Source: Gordionus sp. m RMFG-2023 (Eukaryota; Nematomorpha; Gordioida; Chordodea; Parachordodidae). From it: a stretch of DNA of 64,000 nucleotides. Positions 38,650 through 50,703 of the stretch are shown here, in pieces (positions within the stretch are counted from its first letter, which is position 1; the number at the start of each line of letters is the position of its first letter). Position numbers and translations under genes: made by a program. The notes under the pieces were generated by a model, which did not search any database, was not told the DNA's origin, and was given only the letters and a program-made list of their open reading frames with translations. Location: assembly GCF_954871325.1 (NCBI RefSeq), contig NC_088777.1:18205366-18269365 (forward strand), read 5' to 3'.

Positions 38650-38862
38650 GGGTTAAAGAAACCTAAAAATTGTAAAAAAATTACGCGAAAAGAATATAAG
38701 TAAAGCATTGATACCCGTCCAAGTCCCTAACATGTTACTCAGCCGAGATATTGAGACTGAAAATGTTTATCAAATTTATTTTAAACCAAGCATTCATCAA
38801 TTGATAGACAAAACAAAAGTTGAATGGAGTTTAGACAGTTGGCTAAAGATTAATGATATGTA
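38650..38862 (+). other. Coding-like remnant, unrecognised
   Basis: A frame without an early ATG runs about 68 codons to a stop and includes VQVPNMLLSRDIETENVYQI and KPSIHQLIDKTKVEWSLDSW. Codon composition is far better than the surrounding DNA. No family is recognised; a transposon protein fragment is as likely as a host exon. Confidence 0.3.
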
Positions 38863-38869
38863 ATGCGGT

Positions 38870-40051
38870 TCCTTTTGAATAAGTTTAATCGTATGCATAT
38901 AAATATTATTCCTTTTAATAAATTTATAAGTTTAATAAAAAGTTCAATATAGTTTTTAACATATATAATAAAATCTCTGGTACAATCAAATCAAGAAGTC
39001 TATAAACATTACCTAACTGTAACTTATTATCTTGAAATATATGACAAGGCTTGAGAGCATAAATATTTATTCAAAAATTGGAGGTTTTAACATTTACATT
39101 GCAATAACTTAAAATAGTGAAAGATACATTTAATAAATCTTTAATATGAATATCAAGGGCATATATATAATAAATTATAAACAAATAGATTAATAAACTT
39201 TTTTTATCTCAAAAATGATTAATATAATTGTCAACATAAAATAAGTGTTTGTATATAATATTTAAAGGGCTATTAATTATTAATTAATTTAGAATTAATA
39301 AAAATATATTAAAAATTTAATTGATGATATTGTAAAGTTCATCATATGAACCATCATGCCTTTATAGTCTTTGACAAACTAAATAAAAATAACCTTTTAT
39401 TCGGATTTAATACTATACTCTTTGTTTTGTTTAATTAAATGAACGATAAAAGGGGCATTATCAAATATAAAAAAAATACAATGAATTCATGAAATCTTAG
39501 CAAAACGTTTGCGAAAAATCTATTCCGCTAATTTTTATTATTACTAACTTCCATTTCTTTTGTGTCAAAAATGAAAACTTGATATAATATTTATTTATTT
39601 TTTAATTAGTACGATTTACTAAAAAAAAGTAGAAAAGGAATGAGAGAAGAATTAAATTAAATTTTAATTATAAACGAGTTAATAAGGGATAGACACTATA
39701 GTATATCACATTTTTTTTATATACATATAGATTACTTTTGATCAATTAAAATGAAAAAATAATTAAATTTATACTCCTCTTTTTGTAATTTGAGAGATAT
39801 ACTATATAATATACACTTAAATTATAATGATTGAAAACAGTCAGTAGCCAACCTAAAATTTTTCTTCAGGAAAGGAAGGGGGGCGTCAAAAATATATATC
39901 TCATAATATTTGTAATATTTTAGTATAATAAAATCGCATTTATAAGTTAAAATAAGGTTACAAATTTTGCTTCTTCGACCCTACCTTTAAATAAAGAGCT
40001 GAATATTAAGATAATGTTCAACTAGGCCATACAAAATAAATATATTTAAAC
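38870..40051. other. AT-rich, no feature seen
   Basis: Only A/T-rich DNA, with a GGGGGGCG patch near 39890. Nothing is supported. Confidence 0.5.
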
Positions 40052-40434
40052 TAGAAATCTGCAAATCCCGGCCTGATCATACCTTTCGGGTCCAAACGGG
40101 CTACAGACCGGGCTTAATATTTTTAAAAAATTTGAGTCTGGCCGGGTCGAGCGTAAAATTTTAAGTACGATATCATTCAATTGTTTGAAATAAATTGATA
40201 TTTTAAATTTTTTTCAGGAAACAAGGCACCAATATTTCATATTTGTAGAATATTTTTTTACAGTTAAAAAAATATTAAATTTTTAAATAAATCTTGGCTG
40301 GGCGGACAAACAACTCTTACTTTGAGTAGGGCTCTTTGGGACAAATAAATAAATTTCGTTCGAGATCTGCCGAAACAAATTTTTTCAAAAATATTTTGGG
40401 CCGTGCTTAATATTAGGCCCGATGAAGATCACTA
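40052..40434. mobile_element. GC-rich hAT-like MITE, 383 bp
   Basis: Left end TAGAAATCTGCAAATCCCGG, right end in reverse complement TAGTGATCTTCATCGGGCC. Flanks ATTTAAAC and ATTTGAAC match at 7 of 8 positions. Subterminal words CGGGCC and GGCCGGG lie near both ends. The right end matches that of 62832-63212. Confidence 0.8.
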
Positions 40435-41535
40435 ATTTGAACACTATTGGATAAATATAGAATTTAATATATATGTTACAGTTAATATAGAATTTGGAGT
40501 ATATTTTTTTCATTTTTCTAGAATTCGTTGATTTTTCTCCTTTTTGGTATTTACTGTTGCATATTTTCCTCAAGTAACTTTATGATTTTTTATCCTATTT
40601 TTTCTACTTAAATTAAAAAAAAATTAATCTGATTTCTTCTAATATTTGTCTAGTTTATAAATTTATTTGTAATTTTTTTTTGAATTAGGAGGGAGGGGGG
40701 GGGGTTGGCATGCTCAGCACGCCTAAAATTTGTTTGTTTGAACACGATACAAAATGTATTTTTTATTTGCTAAATTTATTAGGATGTCTAAGAATGGAAA
40801 TTAATATACTATAACATTAAAAAACAATCAATTTAGAGTTAATTATTTATTTCAAATGGAAAGCGGATATCAGTAAAATATAACAGAATTTTATAACACA
40901 GTAATTTTTAATTAAAAAAATATGTTATGTAACTGTAAAATAATCAAAACTTATTATAACAAAAGTGTAATTACAACACAAGCATAATTAATTTATGTAA
41001 TATTTAAAATTTTTTTAAATTACAGTTCATTTTTAAAATGTATATGCAAAAGGCTTAAAAAGCAGAAAACAATTTTGCAAAATATATATAAAGGGACGCG
41101 AAATAAAAGGATGATTGGCCCCCGATAGCGAGGAGCTACTAAAAATTCTAATAATATACCTTGACTAAGAAGCGAGTCATCAGACCACCATATTTAATAA
41201 GCAACGGCCAAATTTTATTAAAACCTTTTTTTAATATAAATCAATCCTAACCCATAATCTCAAACCTTTTAACCTTATCTTGTTTCCTAGGCAAACGGAT
41301 CCAAGAGGCTGTTTTCATAAAATATCTGACCCTGGCAGGGAATCTAAACCGGGTCAAAATAGCTTACCATGTCAGTAGTGTAATAAAATCTTTTCCTTTG
41401 GTGGTACTCAATTATCATGTGATCATATATTAGGAAAAAAATAGGTAGTGATAAAATTCATAATTATACGAAAGGATTAGTCCTTCGGAAAAGGGCTTGA
41501 ACTACATTATTTTTTCTCATCATTACTAAAGGAAA
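40435..41535. other. AT-rich, scattered transposon-like words
   Basis: A 10-G run at 40695-40704 followed by GGTTGGCATGC resembles a hAT end. 41280-41400 has ordinary composition, with a weak tRNA-like T-arm in reverse complement (GGTTTAGATTCCC). Neither can be firmly assigned. Confidence 0.3.
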
Positions 41536-44075
41536 CAGGCGCGCATGCAGGAATTTTCTGTGGGGAGGGGATAATTAATTTTTTAAGATAAAATTATTGT
41601 TATTTAAAAATATAAAGCTTAAATTTTTTAGGACTAATAACTATTTCTAATATACAATTTTAAATTAATGTGAATTATATAAAATTAAATATATAAACCG
41701 GCATATAAAATAAATGTGAATTAATATTAAACGGATATAACCGGCGGCATATAAAAAACTATAAAATAAATGTGAATTATAAAATATTAAGTGGATATAA
41801 TCAGCATATGAATCACTATAAAATAAATGACCCAAAATAGAAATTTAAATTTTTTGAGACTTTAAAATTTACATATATATAAAGTATAAAAAATTTAAAT
41901 GTTATAAAATAATACAAGTTTCTTAGGAATAATTGTATTTTGTATGTAATAACTTATAAAGTATTCATGAAAAAATATATAATACATTAAAAAATAAATG
42001 TGCACAAATAATATTATTAAGAAGCCTATTATATATTTATAATGTAAAATCCAATCTTTGTTGGGATTGAGCTAATTTTTCAATTTTGTTATCTGTGCTT
42101 GGCGTCAATTGCCTTTTCAGAAGTTGTACTAAGTAGGTATGTTTTTATTCTTCTTAAAGAAGAGAATTTTCTCTCATTAGTTGCAATACTAATGGGAAGA
42201 GTTGCTAATATATATAATAATTTCAATAAATTGCGAAAATAATCTAAAAGATGTTTGAAATGATGCAAAGTATCCATAGCATTTTTTGGGAGTATATCAA
42301 CCATAGTTAATCTTTTATACCATAGTTGGCAATCAGCTAATAAGATATCATAAAGTACTTTAACATCTTCATGATAAAAATCGGCTAAATATTTTATTTT
42401 TTTTTCTATCAGCATCTGAAAAAGGTTGGGAAGGCTTTTGTAAAAGTAATAACGTGCTGCCTGATGAATTAAAAACCGTTCATTTATTTGGACTATAAAT
42501 TTTTCTATAAAGACATTTATTTTATAATACTCTTCTACTGACCCTATATTAATGTTGGGACGATGAGCTTGCCTTGCTGCAAGTCGAGGGAGACAAATAT
42601 TAAACTCGTATAGCTCTGCTTTTGACTCAACAATAATATATAAAATATGAAATTCTTCAGCAACATTAGCCCTAGTTCTAATAAAATGCTCTCGGCTATT
42701 CTCATCGCCTCAATTAGTCAATGTCATGTTTTTGAAAAGTATTACATAAAATAGTTGCATAATTAAATAATTTATTAATACAGAAAAAATTGGTATAAGT
42801 ATTGAATCCAATAATTTGATTGCTTCTTAGAAAATATCTCTTTCAGGCCATTGTGATATTTCAGTAAGAGCATTAATCGGCTCTTCTAATTCCATAAAAG
42901 CTGTTACTGTTTGTTGGCGAAGGCTCCATCTCGTGACAAGCTTTTTGAAATTTCTTTCGCCTTGTTGGGCAAGGAGTTTCAGAAAAATTCTGTTTAAAAT
43001 ATTTTGTCGCTCTAAGAAATAAAGTCAACTTAACCGCCCAGGCTGTAAACTTGGGTAGGACGGGGTATTCCATTAATGCAGAATCCCCTAATACTTTAAA
43101 TTTTACAAGACCACAAAAAGTACCTTCATTATCATTATAATTCAAGCTTCCTGAAGCCAATGGCTACGTAATGCTAAGCCCTGCAATTCACAATATATAA
43201 TGGCCTCAACAGAGTTTGATCTTTCATCTATTTTCTTTTGCTATTTTATTTCTATTTTTGTCAATATGTGATGAAATGGGAATCATATCCCCTCTTTGAA
43301 TTAATTTGAAGAAATCATCAGATCGCAGCTTTTGAGAAAATTTGTTTTTTGATGATTGTCAAAGATTTCTCCAGCATCTTTGTACTTGTTGAATGGAGTC
43401 TTAAAAAGACTGTTGAGCTTAATTAAATTTCTTCCATCATATCTTGGGCCAAAAGGACAATTTTGTAATAAGTTCCAATGTCTCGGATAGACATGCTAGC
43501 CATAACCATCTTGTAAAATATCTGTTTTGAAATTTTGACTTTCGATTAGCACATAAAGGTTGTGGATTTTAAAAATTGAGGGGTGGAATATAAATCTATT
43601 ATTAAATAAAATATTTATCATAGGTATCTAATACCTTTTTTTAGAAGTATATGTCTTTCTTCTAGGCTAATTATAAAATGTTTTAAAATTATTTGTACTT
43701 GATTGCTTTTTTGTAAGATGACTAGGATTTTAATCATCATCAATATGTTGAAAAAAATTTCTTATGTCCATAATTATTATTTGACTGATAGATAAATATT
43801 ACGCCATTAGAAATTTGAAAACAATAAATATTATGCCATGGAAAACTTATGATAAAATACTCAGTAAATGAATGTGATTAATTAAATATATATAAGTAAA
43901 GAGATAAATAGTTACATTTCTTTTTAAAAATATTTGCATTCGTTTTTGGGTGCCCAAGTAGCAGCCCAGTGCATAAATATTCGGTGGTACCCAAACAGAC
44001 TTCTTTTCTATTTAGTTGGTGGCTGGATAACCTATTCTAGTTAAGCCAATATGCTAGACCCCCCCCCCCCCCAGT
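41536..44075 (-). mobile_element. hAT element, ZMYM1/DUF4371-like, nearly full span
   Basis: The left edge CAGGCGCGCATGCAGGAATT is followed by G-rich DNA and matches the terminus of 56503-58268. The right edge is probably the 14-C run at 44059-44072, although its inverted terminus is decayed. A broken transposase is read from right to left between. No matching target duplication was found, so the right limit is approximate. Confidence 0.65.
42070..43500 (-). pseudogene. hAT transposase with zinc-finger, DUF4371 and dimerisation parts, broken
   Basis: On the minus strand, from right to left: a decayed N-terminal region with KSKFQNRYFTRWLWLACLSE; then a DUF4371-like part with LQGLALRSHW and GTFCGLVKF; then KLVTRWSLRQQTVTAFMELE at about 42935; then PRLAARQAHRPN; and finally IATNERKFSSLRRIKTYLLS, the dimerisation core, ending near 42089. 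Several stops and shifts break it, but the order is that of ZMYM1-like hAT transposases. The copy at 56780-58012 is close at nucleotide level. It is the most complete member of this family here. Confidence 0.8.
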
Positions 44076-44214
44076 TCAGGTTTCTAACCTTTTGAGTAAC
44101 GACTGCAATTCATAAAACTAGAATTTTTGTGTATAATAACATAATAATTCATGTGAAAATAGATGCTCTTTGAACTTAGATTTGACTAAACATTATTTGA
44201 CAAAATAGAGCAGC

Positions 44215-45030
44215 TATTATTTAGCGTTTTTTAAATTGAAAAATCTTTAGTGGGGATACATTTCCACATGTGAGGAATAATCACTTTATATAAATATTAG
44301 ACAATTGCCATGAACATTTGAACTATATATATTTTATAAAAATTGTCTGAAATCACAGGGTAGATAGTCTACACAATTTTTAACTTTTAAAACTGGGTAA
44401 TAGTAGAAATTATACCCAAAGAATTATTCGTTATTTGATTTTATTTGATTCGTATTTTAAGAATAACAAAATTATTAGGAATAAATATTATTCATCAAAT
44501 AATTTTTTTTATCCATTATTCGAAATTATTAAATTCCTTACGGAAAATTTAAATTTTTACTTTATTTCTACATCTATTAATCACTAGATTTATAAATCCC
44601 TTTTAAATTTTAATAATCTAATTTTTCCAGAGTTTGAAAAAAAATCCTTAAAGAAGAAAAATTTTTTATCAAATTTTATCTAAAATTCTAAATATGTTTA
44701 GTAGAAAATCCTTGAAGATAAAATCATAATTTTTTTAAAAAAAATATTCAAAAATCTATTCCGAAAAATTTATACTCTGATATTTTCATTTTTACAAATA
44801 TTTCTAAAGAATTTAATTTTCGAATCGACGAATCAAATCGAATAATGCTGTTATTATTCGTACGAATACAAATTAAGAATTATTCAATTCGAAATCGTAA
44901 ATGCAAATATTCAATTCATAATTTGTATGTTAGGAATAGCAGAAATACATTATGGTTTAAAATTTAAAAAAAAGCACTCAATGAATGAAAATTTTAAAAA
45001 ATATATAAGATAATGATGGAGAAAAAACAT
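44215..45030. mobile_element. Foldback-type element F, copy 3, split by a MITE
   Basis: The right part (44939-45010) reads like the right arm of 18501-18860, with GGTTTAAAATTTAAAAAAAAGC and ACTCAATGAATGAAAA. The left part (44225-44400) contains TTTTTTAAATTGAAAAATC and the inner AATTGTCTGAAATCA block found at 33045-33060. A 528-bp element interrupts it at 44411-44938. Confidence 0.55.
44411..44938. mobile_element. ATTCGATTCG-type MITE, copy 1
   Basis: Left end TATACCCAAAGAATTATTCG, right end in reverse complement TATTCCTAACATACAAATT. Flanks GTAGAAAT (44403-44410) and GCAGAAAT (44939-44946) match at 7 of 8. Both ends are packed with ATTCGATTCG, CGTACGAATA and similar words. It is inserted in an F element. 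Confidence 0.8.
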
Positions 45031-45151
45031 TGATACTTAAAAAAAATTAAATTCTCAAAGATGCTCAAGAATATTAAAATAAATTATTCTTTTAATAATT
45101 ATTATATTCTAGAATTCAAATTAGCCATAGAGTAAAATACTACCAAGAATA

Positions 45152-45364
45152 GTGGGACCACTAGCTAGTGCGCTAAAAATTCAGTTATTAGGCGCGCTCA
45201 AATTTAATATATTCGGAATATTTGAATTGAATTTAGGCATGTTAATTACGCCCTTTCCCAATTATAATACCTGGATCGATTTTGCCATATTATATCTGAC
45301 GATAGCAGACTATTTAAAAAAAATGTTAAGTTATAAGAGTCCTGCCAATTATATTGATTATTAA
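45152..45364 (+). other. Coding-like frame, unrecognised
   Basis: 70 codons with a non-random middle: GMLITPFPNYNTWIDFAILY then LTIADYLKKML. The start has only a GTG codon, and no splice sites or neighbours give context. It could be an exon or a transposon fragment. Confidence 0.25.
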
Positions 45365-45369
45365 AGCCA

Positions 45370-46990
45370 CTATTTTTAAAAAAATGTTATAAACGAAAGA
45401 TGCAGTCTACTTCATATAATATTTATTATAAAAAGTCCATATGTAAAATTATGCAAATTTTTGATTGTCGATTTGAGATGCTAATATGTACCTTAATTAT
45501 AAATGATTTATTTTTTAATTGTGAATTAAGGTAATATATTAACATTATGTTATAAAAATTAAAATAATTTAATAAAAATATAATTTATCTTTGGTTATCT
45601 GATAAAAATTATATCCTTGCAGAAATTTACCACTCTGTTTTTTGTCATCCCGTTTTATTCTTACGTATCTCGACATCTAGTTATAATATAAAAATGATTT
45701 GATGCCTAAAATATTTTCTATATTTTTTTGAAAAAATTGAGATTTCTATTTTACACCTTATAGTTTATATTTAAGCCTATAATTTATATAGATGAAAATA
45801 GAATAATAATCAAAATATGATTAATAATGCAATAAACTGAAAATTTGAGGTATAAGCATATACTGTCTAAATAATAATTAAATATATATAAAATAATATT
45901 AAAAACATGGTATAATATTATAATTTATGGCTTAGAAATTATATGCCAAAAATTATTAACATTTATTTACTATATTATAATCAAAATGGTTGAAATGAAA
46001 TATAAAAATTATTTTTTGATAACCGTTTATAACTGTATCTTAGAAATATTTATTGTAGAACAAGGCGTATTAAGGAAACCATTTTAGAATCAAAAACTCG
46101 TTCAATTCCCATTGCAAAAAATATTTCGAATAAGATTTCACAGATGTTATAAATTTTGTTTATATATCTTCATTACCATCAACATTAACACTATAACTGT
46201 ATATTGTAAAGTAAGTATTTTCATAACGGCCTGCTCATTCGTTTAAGTTAAACTTACCCGGTTAGCTAATTTGTATAGGGCTTTTTTAATCCTATTTTAC
46301 TCAATGAAAATCTGGCATTAAAGGAAAAGTTTTATAAAAAAGCACGTGAAATATAATAATTCGTTTAATTAAATAAACTGATTTTTTTAACAGGTTATTT
46401 AACCAATCCAAGTAAAAATAAACTTTTATACTTTGCTAATTTCATTTCTGAAAAAGAGGGGAAGTAGGGTTATAAATGATTATATGCCCCCTAGCTTAGA
46501 TGGCTGCTCGATTGTCGACAGGGACAGAGAATGACCGGCTTCAACAGTGAAGTTTCTAGGACAGAAAATAATTTTGGTTGATTGTTTTAATGAAGTAATA
46601 TACTTGAGGAATTTAGAATTATAACAATATTTCTTATATATTATTCGAATAATTCTGCTAAATTTTCGAATTAGTTTCAGTCATTTTAAAGGTAGCAAAA
46701 GACATATTGTGTCGTTTGTTTCATTGGATAATATATTAATAACTCAAACCTATGATTGCTCAACTTAATTTTTCCTTGTAAAAAATATTGAGAAAAAAAT
46801 ATTATTCTAGTGATTCGGTTTTCAAATTCCAAATTTTATCCTTAATTTTTGTTGATATATTTATCTTATATATCATTTTTAAAAGTTATATACTACTTGT
46901 TGAATATATGAAATAAATATTTTAGCTTAATTATACTTCCAGAGATATTTGCAATTAAAAATTAAAGATCTACTACATACCCTTCTCATA
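45370..46990. other. AT-rich, no feature seen
   Basis: No coding frame or matched repeat. A short normal-composition patch at 46500-46570 has no identity. Confidence 0.45.
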
Positions 46991-47007
46991 GGGTGTTATG
47001 TCGTGAC

Positions 47008-47697
47008 TATACCTAAAAAGAATTATTCGTTATTCGATTCGTATTGTACAAATATGAATAATAAATTATTTGATTCAAAAATTCTAACCAATACGAATAA
47101 GAAAAATATATTATTCGTAAATAATTTATTTATTTATCATTCGATAGAATTTAATTTGAATTTTTGTTATTATTCTAAATATATCGTATATATTCGACAT
47201 TGTTCGCAAATATTAAAATTTATTCATAAATATTTAAAATTATTTGTAAGTATTTAACATTGAATATTTTATTTTTTAACTTTATTTCTACATCATAAAT
47301 CCCTTTTAAATTTAATAATCTAATTTATCTAGGGTTTGAAAAAAATATCTTTTGAGCAAAATTTTTTTGAGATTTATTTAAAGAAGAAAGATTTTTGATC
47401 AAAACCTAAAATTCCAAAGTAAAAAGTCATAAGTTTTAAATTCTCATGAGCAAGAAATCTTTTTTTAAGATGAAATTCCAAATGTTTTAAAAAAAAATTT
47501 AAGATTCTATTATTGCTTTGATTTTTTTAATTTTTGAAATAATTTTTAGAATTTAATTTTCGAATCCAATCCAATATTCGACGAATCAAATTGTATAATG
47601 TTTTTATTATTCGCACGAATATAAATAAGGGATTTATCGATTCGTACGAATACGAATAATGCAAATGTTCGATTCGATTCGTATTTTTGTATATATT
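47008..47697. mobile_element. ATTCGATTCG-type MITE, copy 2
   Basis: Left end TATACCTAAAAAGAATTATTCG; the right end in reverse complement contains TATATACAAAAATACGAATCG. Flanks GTCGTGAC (47000-47007) and GGCGTGAC (47698-47705) match at 7 of 8. Interior blocks such as CTTTATTTCTACATC and AATCCCTTTTAAATTT are shared with 44411-44938. Frames within it are accidental. Confidence 0.8.
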
Positions 47698-47709
47698 GGC
47701 GTGACCTAA

Positions 47710-48239
47710 AATTGAAAATTTTCTTAGTATAGTAATATGATAATTTTTTTAAAAATACCAGATTTTGCTATTTATTTTTTCAAATATTATATATAAAAGG
47801 CTATAAAATTACAATATTATGATTGGAAAGTATTTATCAGGAGTTAAAATGATCGAAAGTAAAGAAGATTAAGGAAGCAAAAATTCAAAGAGGAGAAATA
47901 CAAGCTGAAAGAAGCTAGAATGAAAGGAGAATAAGAGAGAACATGGATCAACGAGATAAAGAACCGCGACGAGGAAGATAGAAGAAAGAGAGAAGAAGGA
48001 TAAAAAAGGTGGTGAGTACTTAAAAGTAATAGATATCTTGTATTGGTAATATATGAAGTAAATTCTTAGAAAAAGGTAAATCAACAATCAATCCTTCATT
48101 TAAAAAATTTTAAATACTCTATTTCCTGATTATATTTGTTGGATTTGGAATAACTATATTAATTGAATAAATAGTTTGTATATGATAAAAAAAATTTAAA
48201 ATATTTTATCAATTATTGTGAAAATTTATTCTTATTATA
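47710..48239. other. AT-rich, with a purine-rich patch
   Basis: 47865-48010 is A/G-rich on the plus strand (GAAGAAAGAGAGAAGAAGG and similar), which yields a Ser/Phe-rich read-through on the minus strand. No gene is supported. Confidence 0.4.
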
Positions 48240-48974
48240 AATTGAGCTTCCAGGGAATTTGAGAGATCCCGTCAGGGCGTTTCCCATCAGATCTGAAAAT
48301 ACCAGAGGGTTCGAGAATAGAAAGAATGCTCTAAGAATTATAGAATTGCAAATGTTATGTCTAACGATGCGGCCTTTACATGAACGACAATGTAGACTAT
48401 GCCTTCCATTACTCAAAACAGCAAAACTGCAGCCGGCACAGATGTGGGGTTGGGTTACTAAGCAATTTAAACGGATGCCTATAGCATGAGTTAGCTCATT
48501 TGGGTCAAGTTCGCGGATGGAATGGCTTCGAGAAACTCATGTCCAGAACCATTAAGCAGAGAGGAGAATAAGGGACGGTCCAATGATTGCATACTGGAAA
48601 GGAGAGATTCGACGCAGCTTGCAATAATGAGCATATCCCAGTTCTTCTGCTTGTTCGTTTCTGGAATTGGGTGGTCGGCAATGAATCGAGATTTCCATTC
48701 AATGATGGCACTATCAAAGGAAGGGTCAGAATTTAAGGAATTAGGATTGACTAAATTTTTGGTTAAAAGACAGCTCGATATTCCCATCATTTCCACTACC
48801 TTGACTACCTTTGGGAATCGTGCTCTTTCTTTCTTCAAGGAACTTGGATCGCTAATCCGCAAACTAACAGATGAACCTCGTGAAGGCTTCTTCTTAAGAC
48901 AAAGACTTGCAATAGCAATTCACAGGGCCAATTACATCAGCTTCATTGGCAGCCTCATCTCACATGATGATTAG
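48240..48974. pseudogene. Retroelement reverse-transcriptase C-terminal region, inverted in part
   Basis: Two pieces of one retroelement protein face opposite ways. On the minus strand, 48770 to 48491 reads ADHPIPETNKQKNWDMLI and SGHEFLEAIPSANLTQ. After a frameshift near 48490 it continues AIGIRLNCLVTQPHICAGC, then GRHSLHCRSCKGRIVRHNIC, a Cys/His-rich patch. On the plus strand, 48775-48974 reads TTFGNRALSFFKELGSLI then LTDEPREGFFLRQRLAIAIH to a stop, the extreme C-terminus. The family is that of 19433-20720. It cannot encode a working enzyme. Confidence 0.75.
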
Positions 48975-49087
48975 AATATATTTTATATAATTTTAATCAC
49001 GTAATGAATAATTTATTTATATAATAACTTTTCAATGTTCATTTTTATATTATTAAACATTAATATAATTTTATTAAAAAAAAAAAA
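48975..49087 (+). other. Retroelement 3' tail with poly(A)
   Basis: After the stop at 48974 come about 100 bp of AT-rich DNA, an ATTAAA at about 49051 and a run of 12 A at 49076-49087. This fits the 3' end of a reverse-transcribed copy. Confidence 0.5.
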
Positions 49088-49976
49088 GAATAATTATTAA
49101 ATTCTACAATTAATTTTTTGTATTGTAATTACTAATGCATTTTCTATCTATCAGAGACCTGCAGAGATACCATTTGCACGGCCCGACCCGGTTTTAAATT
49201 TTTTAGGCCCGGCCCGGATATTTAAAAAAAAATTTTTACGGCCCGGCCCGGATATTTTTTAAAAAAAAATTTCAGGCCAGGCTCGGAATTTTTTAAAATT
49301 ATATTTGACCTGGTATATACAAAAATTCACCTATGAGATATTTTACCATATTTTTCTGCGAGTATTATCGCTTATTATTTAAAAAATTCATGTAAAAAGC
49401 TAATATTTTGAGAATATTATATTGAATTTATAAAAATTATAAAACTGTTATTTATAAAAATGGATATTTTGAGCATATACTATATTTTATATTGCATTTA
49501 TAAAAATAAAACTAATATTCATAAAAATGGTAATAATATTTTGAGCATATACTATATTTTATATTGCATTTAAAAAAAATAAAACTAATATTTAATTTAT
49601 AAAAATGGAAAATATTTTGAGAATATAATATATTTTATTTAATTTACTATTTAATTTATAAAATAAAAATAAATCGCTATTTAAAAAAATGCATGTATAA
49701 TAAATAGTATTTTGAAAATATAATCTAATTGCACAATATTAATATAATTTATTTTATAATATAAATTTTTAACAAAAGAAGATAATTGTATTATATAATA
49801 TTGTAAAAAAAAATAATGAAAAATGTTGGATTAAAAACTTTCATGACTCAAGGTAAATATAATAAATGCAATAAATATTTGACAGTTTGCAAAGTAAAAA
49901 ACCAGCATGATTGACGAAACCCTATACTCAAGAAAGTTAAAAATTCACAAATTATCATGAAGAAAGAGAAGCATAT

Positions 49977-50520
49977 CTACCTTTTCAGGTTGAAGATTAC
50001 TTCTTCTTTCTTCAAGAATTCTCCCATAGTGGAAAAATTCCGCTCACAGCTTGCACTTGAAGCAGGAATTGCCAATTTTGCTAAAATTGGAAATTCGCTT
50101 TGATGAGCCGCCCACCACTCTAACAAATTATCCACCTTAAATGTTTCATCTATTTTTTTATTTATGTAATTATAATATTCATCATCGGGTATTGACATAT
50201 TACCAGAATTACCATCGCTCCATTTGTCATAAAACGATTCAGTTTGTTTAACAACAGTCGTAATTTGACTGGTCGATGGTATTTCATTTACTTCCTGAGC
50301 CTATTGTAATTTAATATAATCTTTTATATAGTTTTCCGCCATCTTGCGATCTGTCCCTGACTACATACGTAATTGCTTGAATTTGGGACAGAGAAAAAGA
50401 GAAATAAAATGATACTTGTGTAAAACAAATTTTTCAATTAAAAAATGCTTTATATTAAGTAAAATCAATTTTATTTCTCCTTTTTCGCTTTGAAAGGTAT
50501 TACAAACTTCAAGAAGTGAT
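49977..50520 (-). pseudogene. hAT transposase C-terminal part
   Basis: Read leftward from 50420: FLCPKFKQLRM, where active relatives have LDPRFK; then TDRKMAENYIKDYIKLQ, a stop, and QITTVVKQTESFYDKWSD. A 73-codon open frame at 50198-49977 follows, with ASCERNFSTMGEFLKKEE, the dimerisation core. The last stretch is the best-preserved part. The catalytic N-terminal half is missing and at least two stops occur. Related transposases need this region to form dimers. Confidence 0.8.
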
Positions 50521-50703
50521 ATTCCTTTATTTGATTGTTTTGGTAAAATATATTCTAAAAATTTAGATATGAATTATAAAAAAATATATTAATAATACTT
50601 GAATATGGGGGCTTATTTAAGATATTCCTTTATTTGATTGTTTTGGTAAAATATGTTGCAAAAATTTAGATATGAATTATAAAAAAATATATTAATACTT
50701 TGA
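50518..50703. repeat. About 85-bp direct duplication
   Basis: GATATTCCTTTATTTGATTG starts at about 50518 and again at about 50623. Both continue through TTTAGATATGAATTATAAAA to a poly-A-rich end. Copies are about 95% alike by eye and lie inside 49152-50999. Confidence 0.85.

Noticed and set aside
41280-41420. tRNA-like segment
   Set aside because: Only a weak B-box-like GGTTTAGATTCCC in reverse complement; no D-arm or A-box.
48522-48974. 150-codon plus-strand frame as a complete gene
   Set aside because: Only its last ~65 codons are real retroelement C-terminus. The first part is the antisense of the inverted middle piece.
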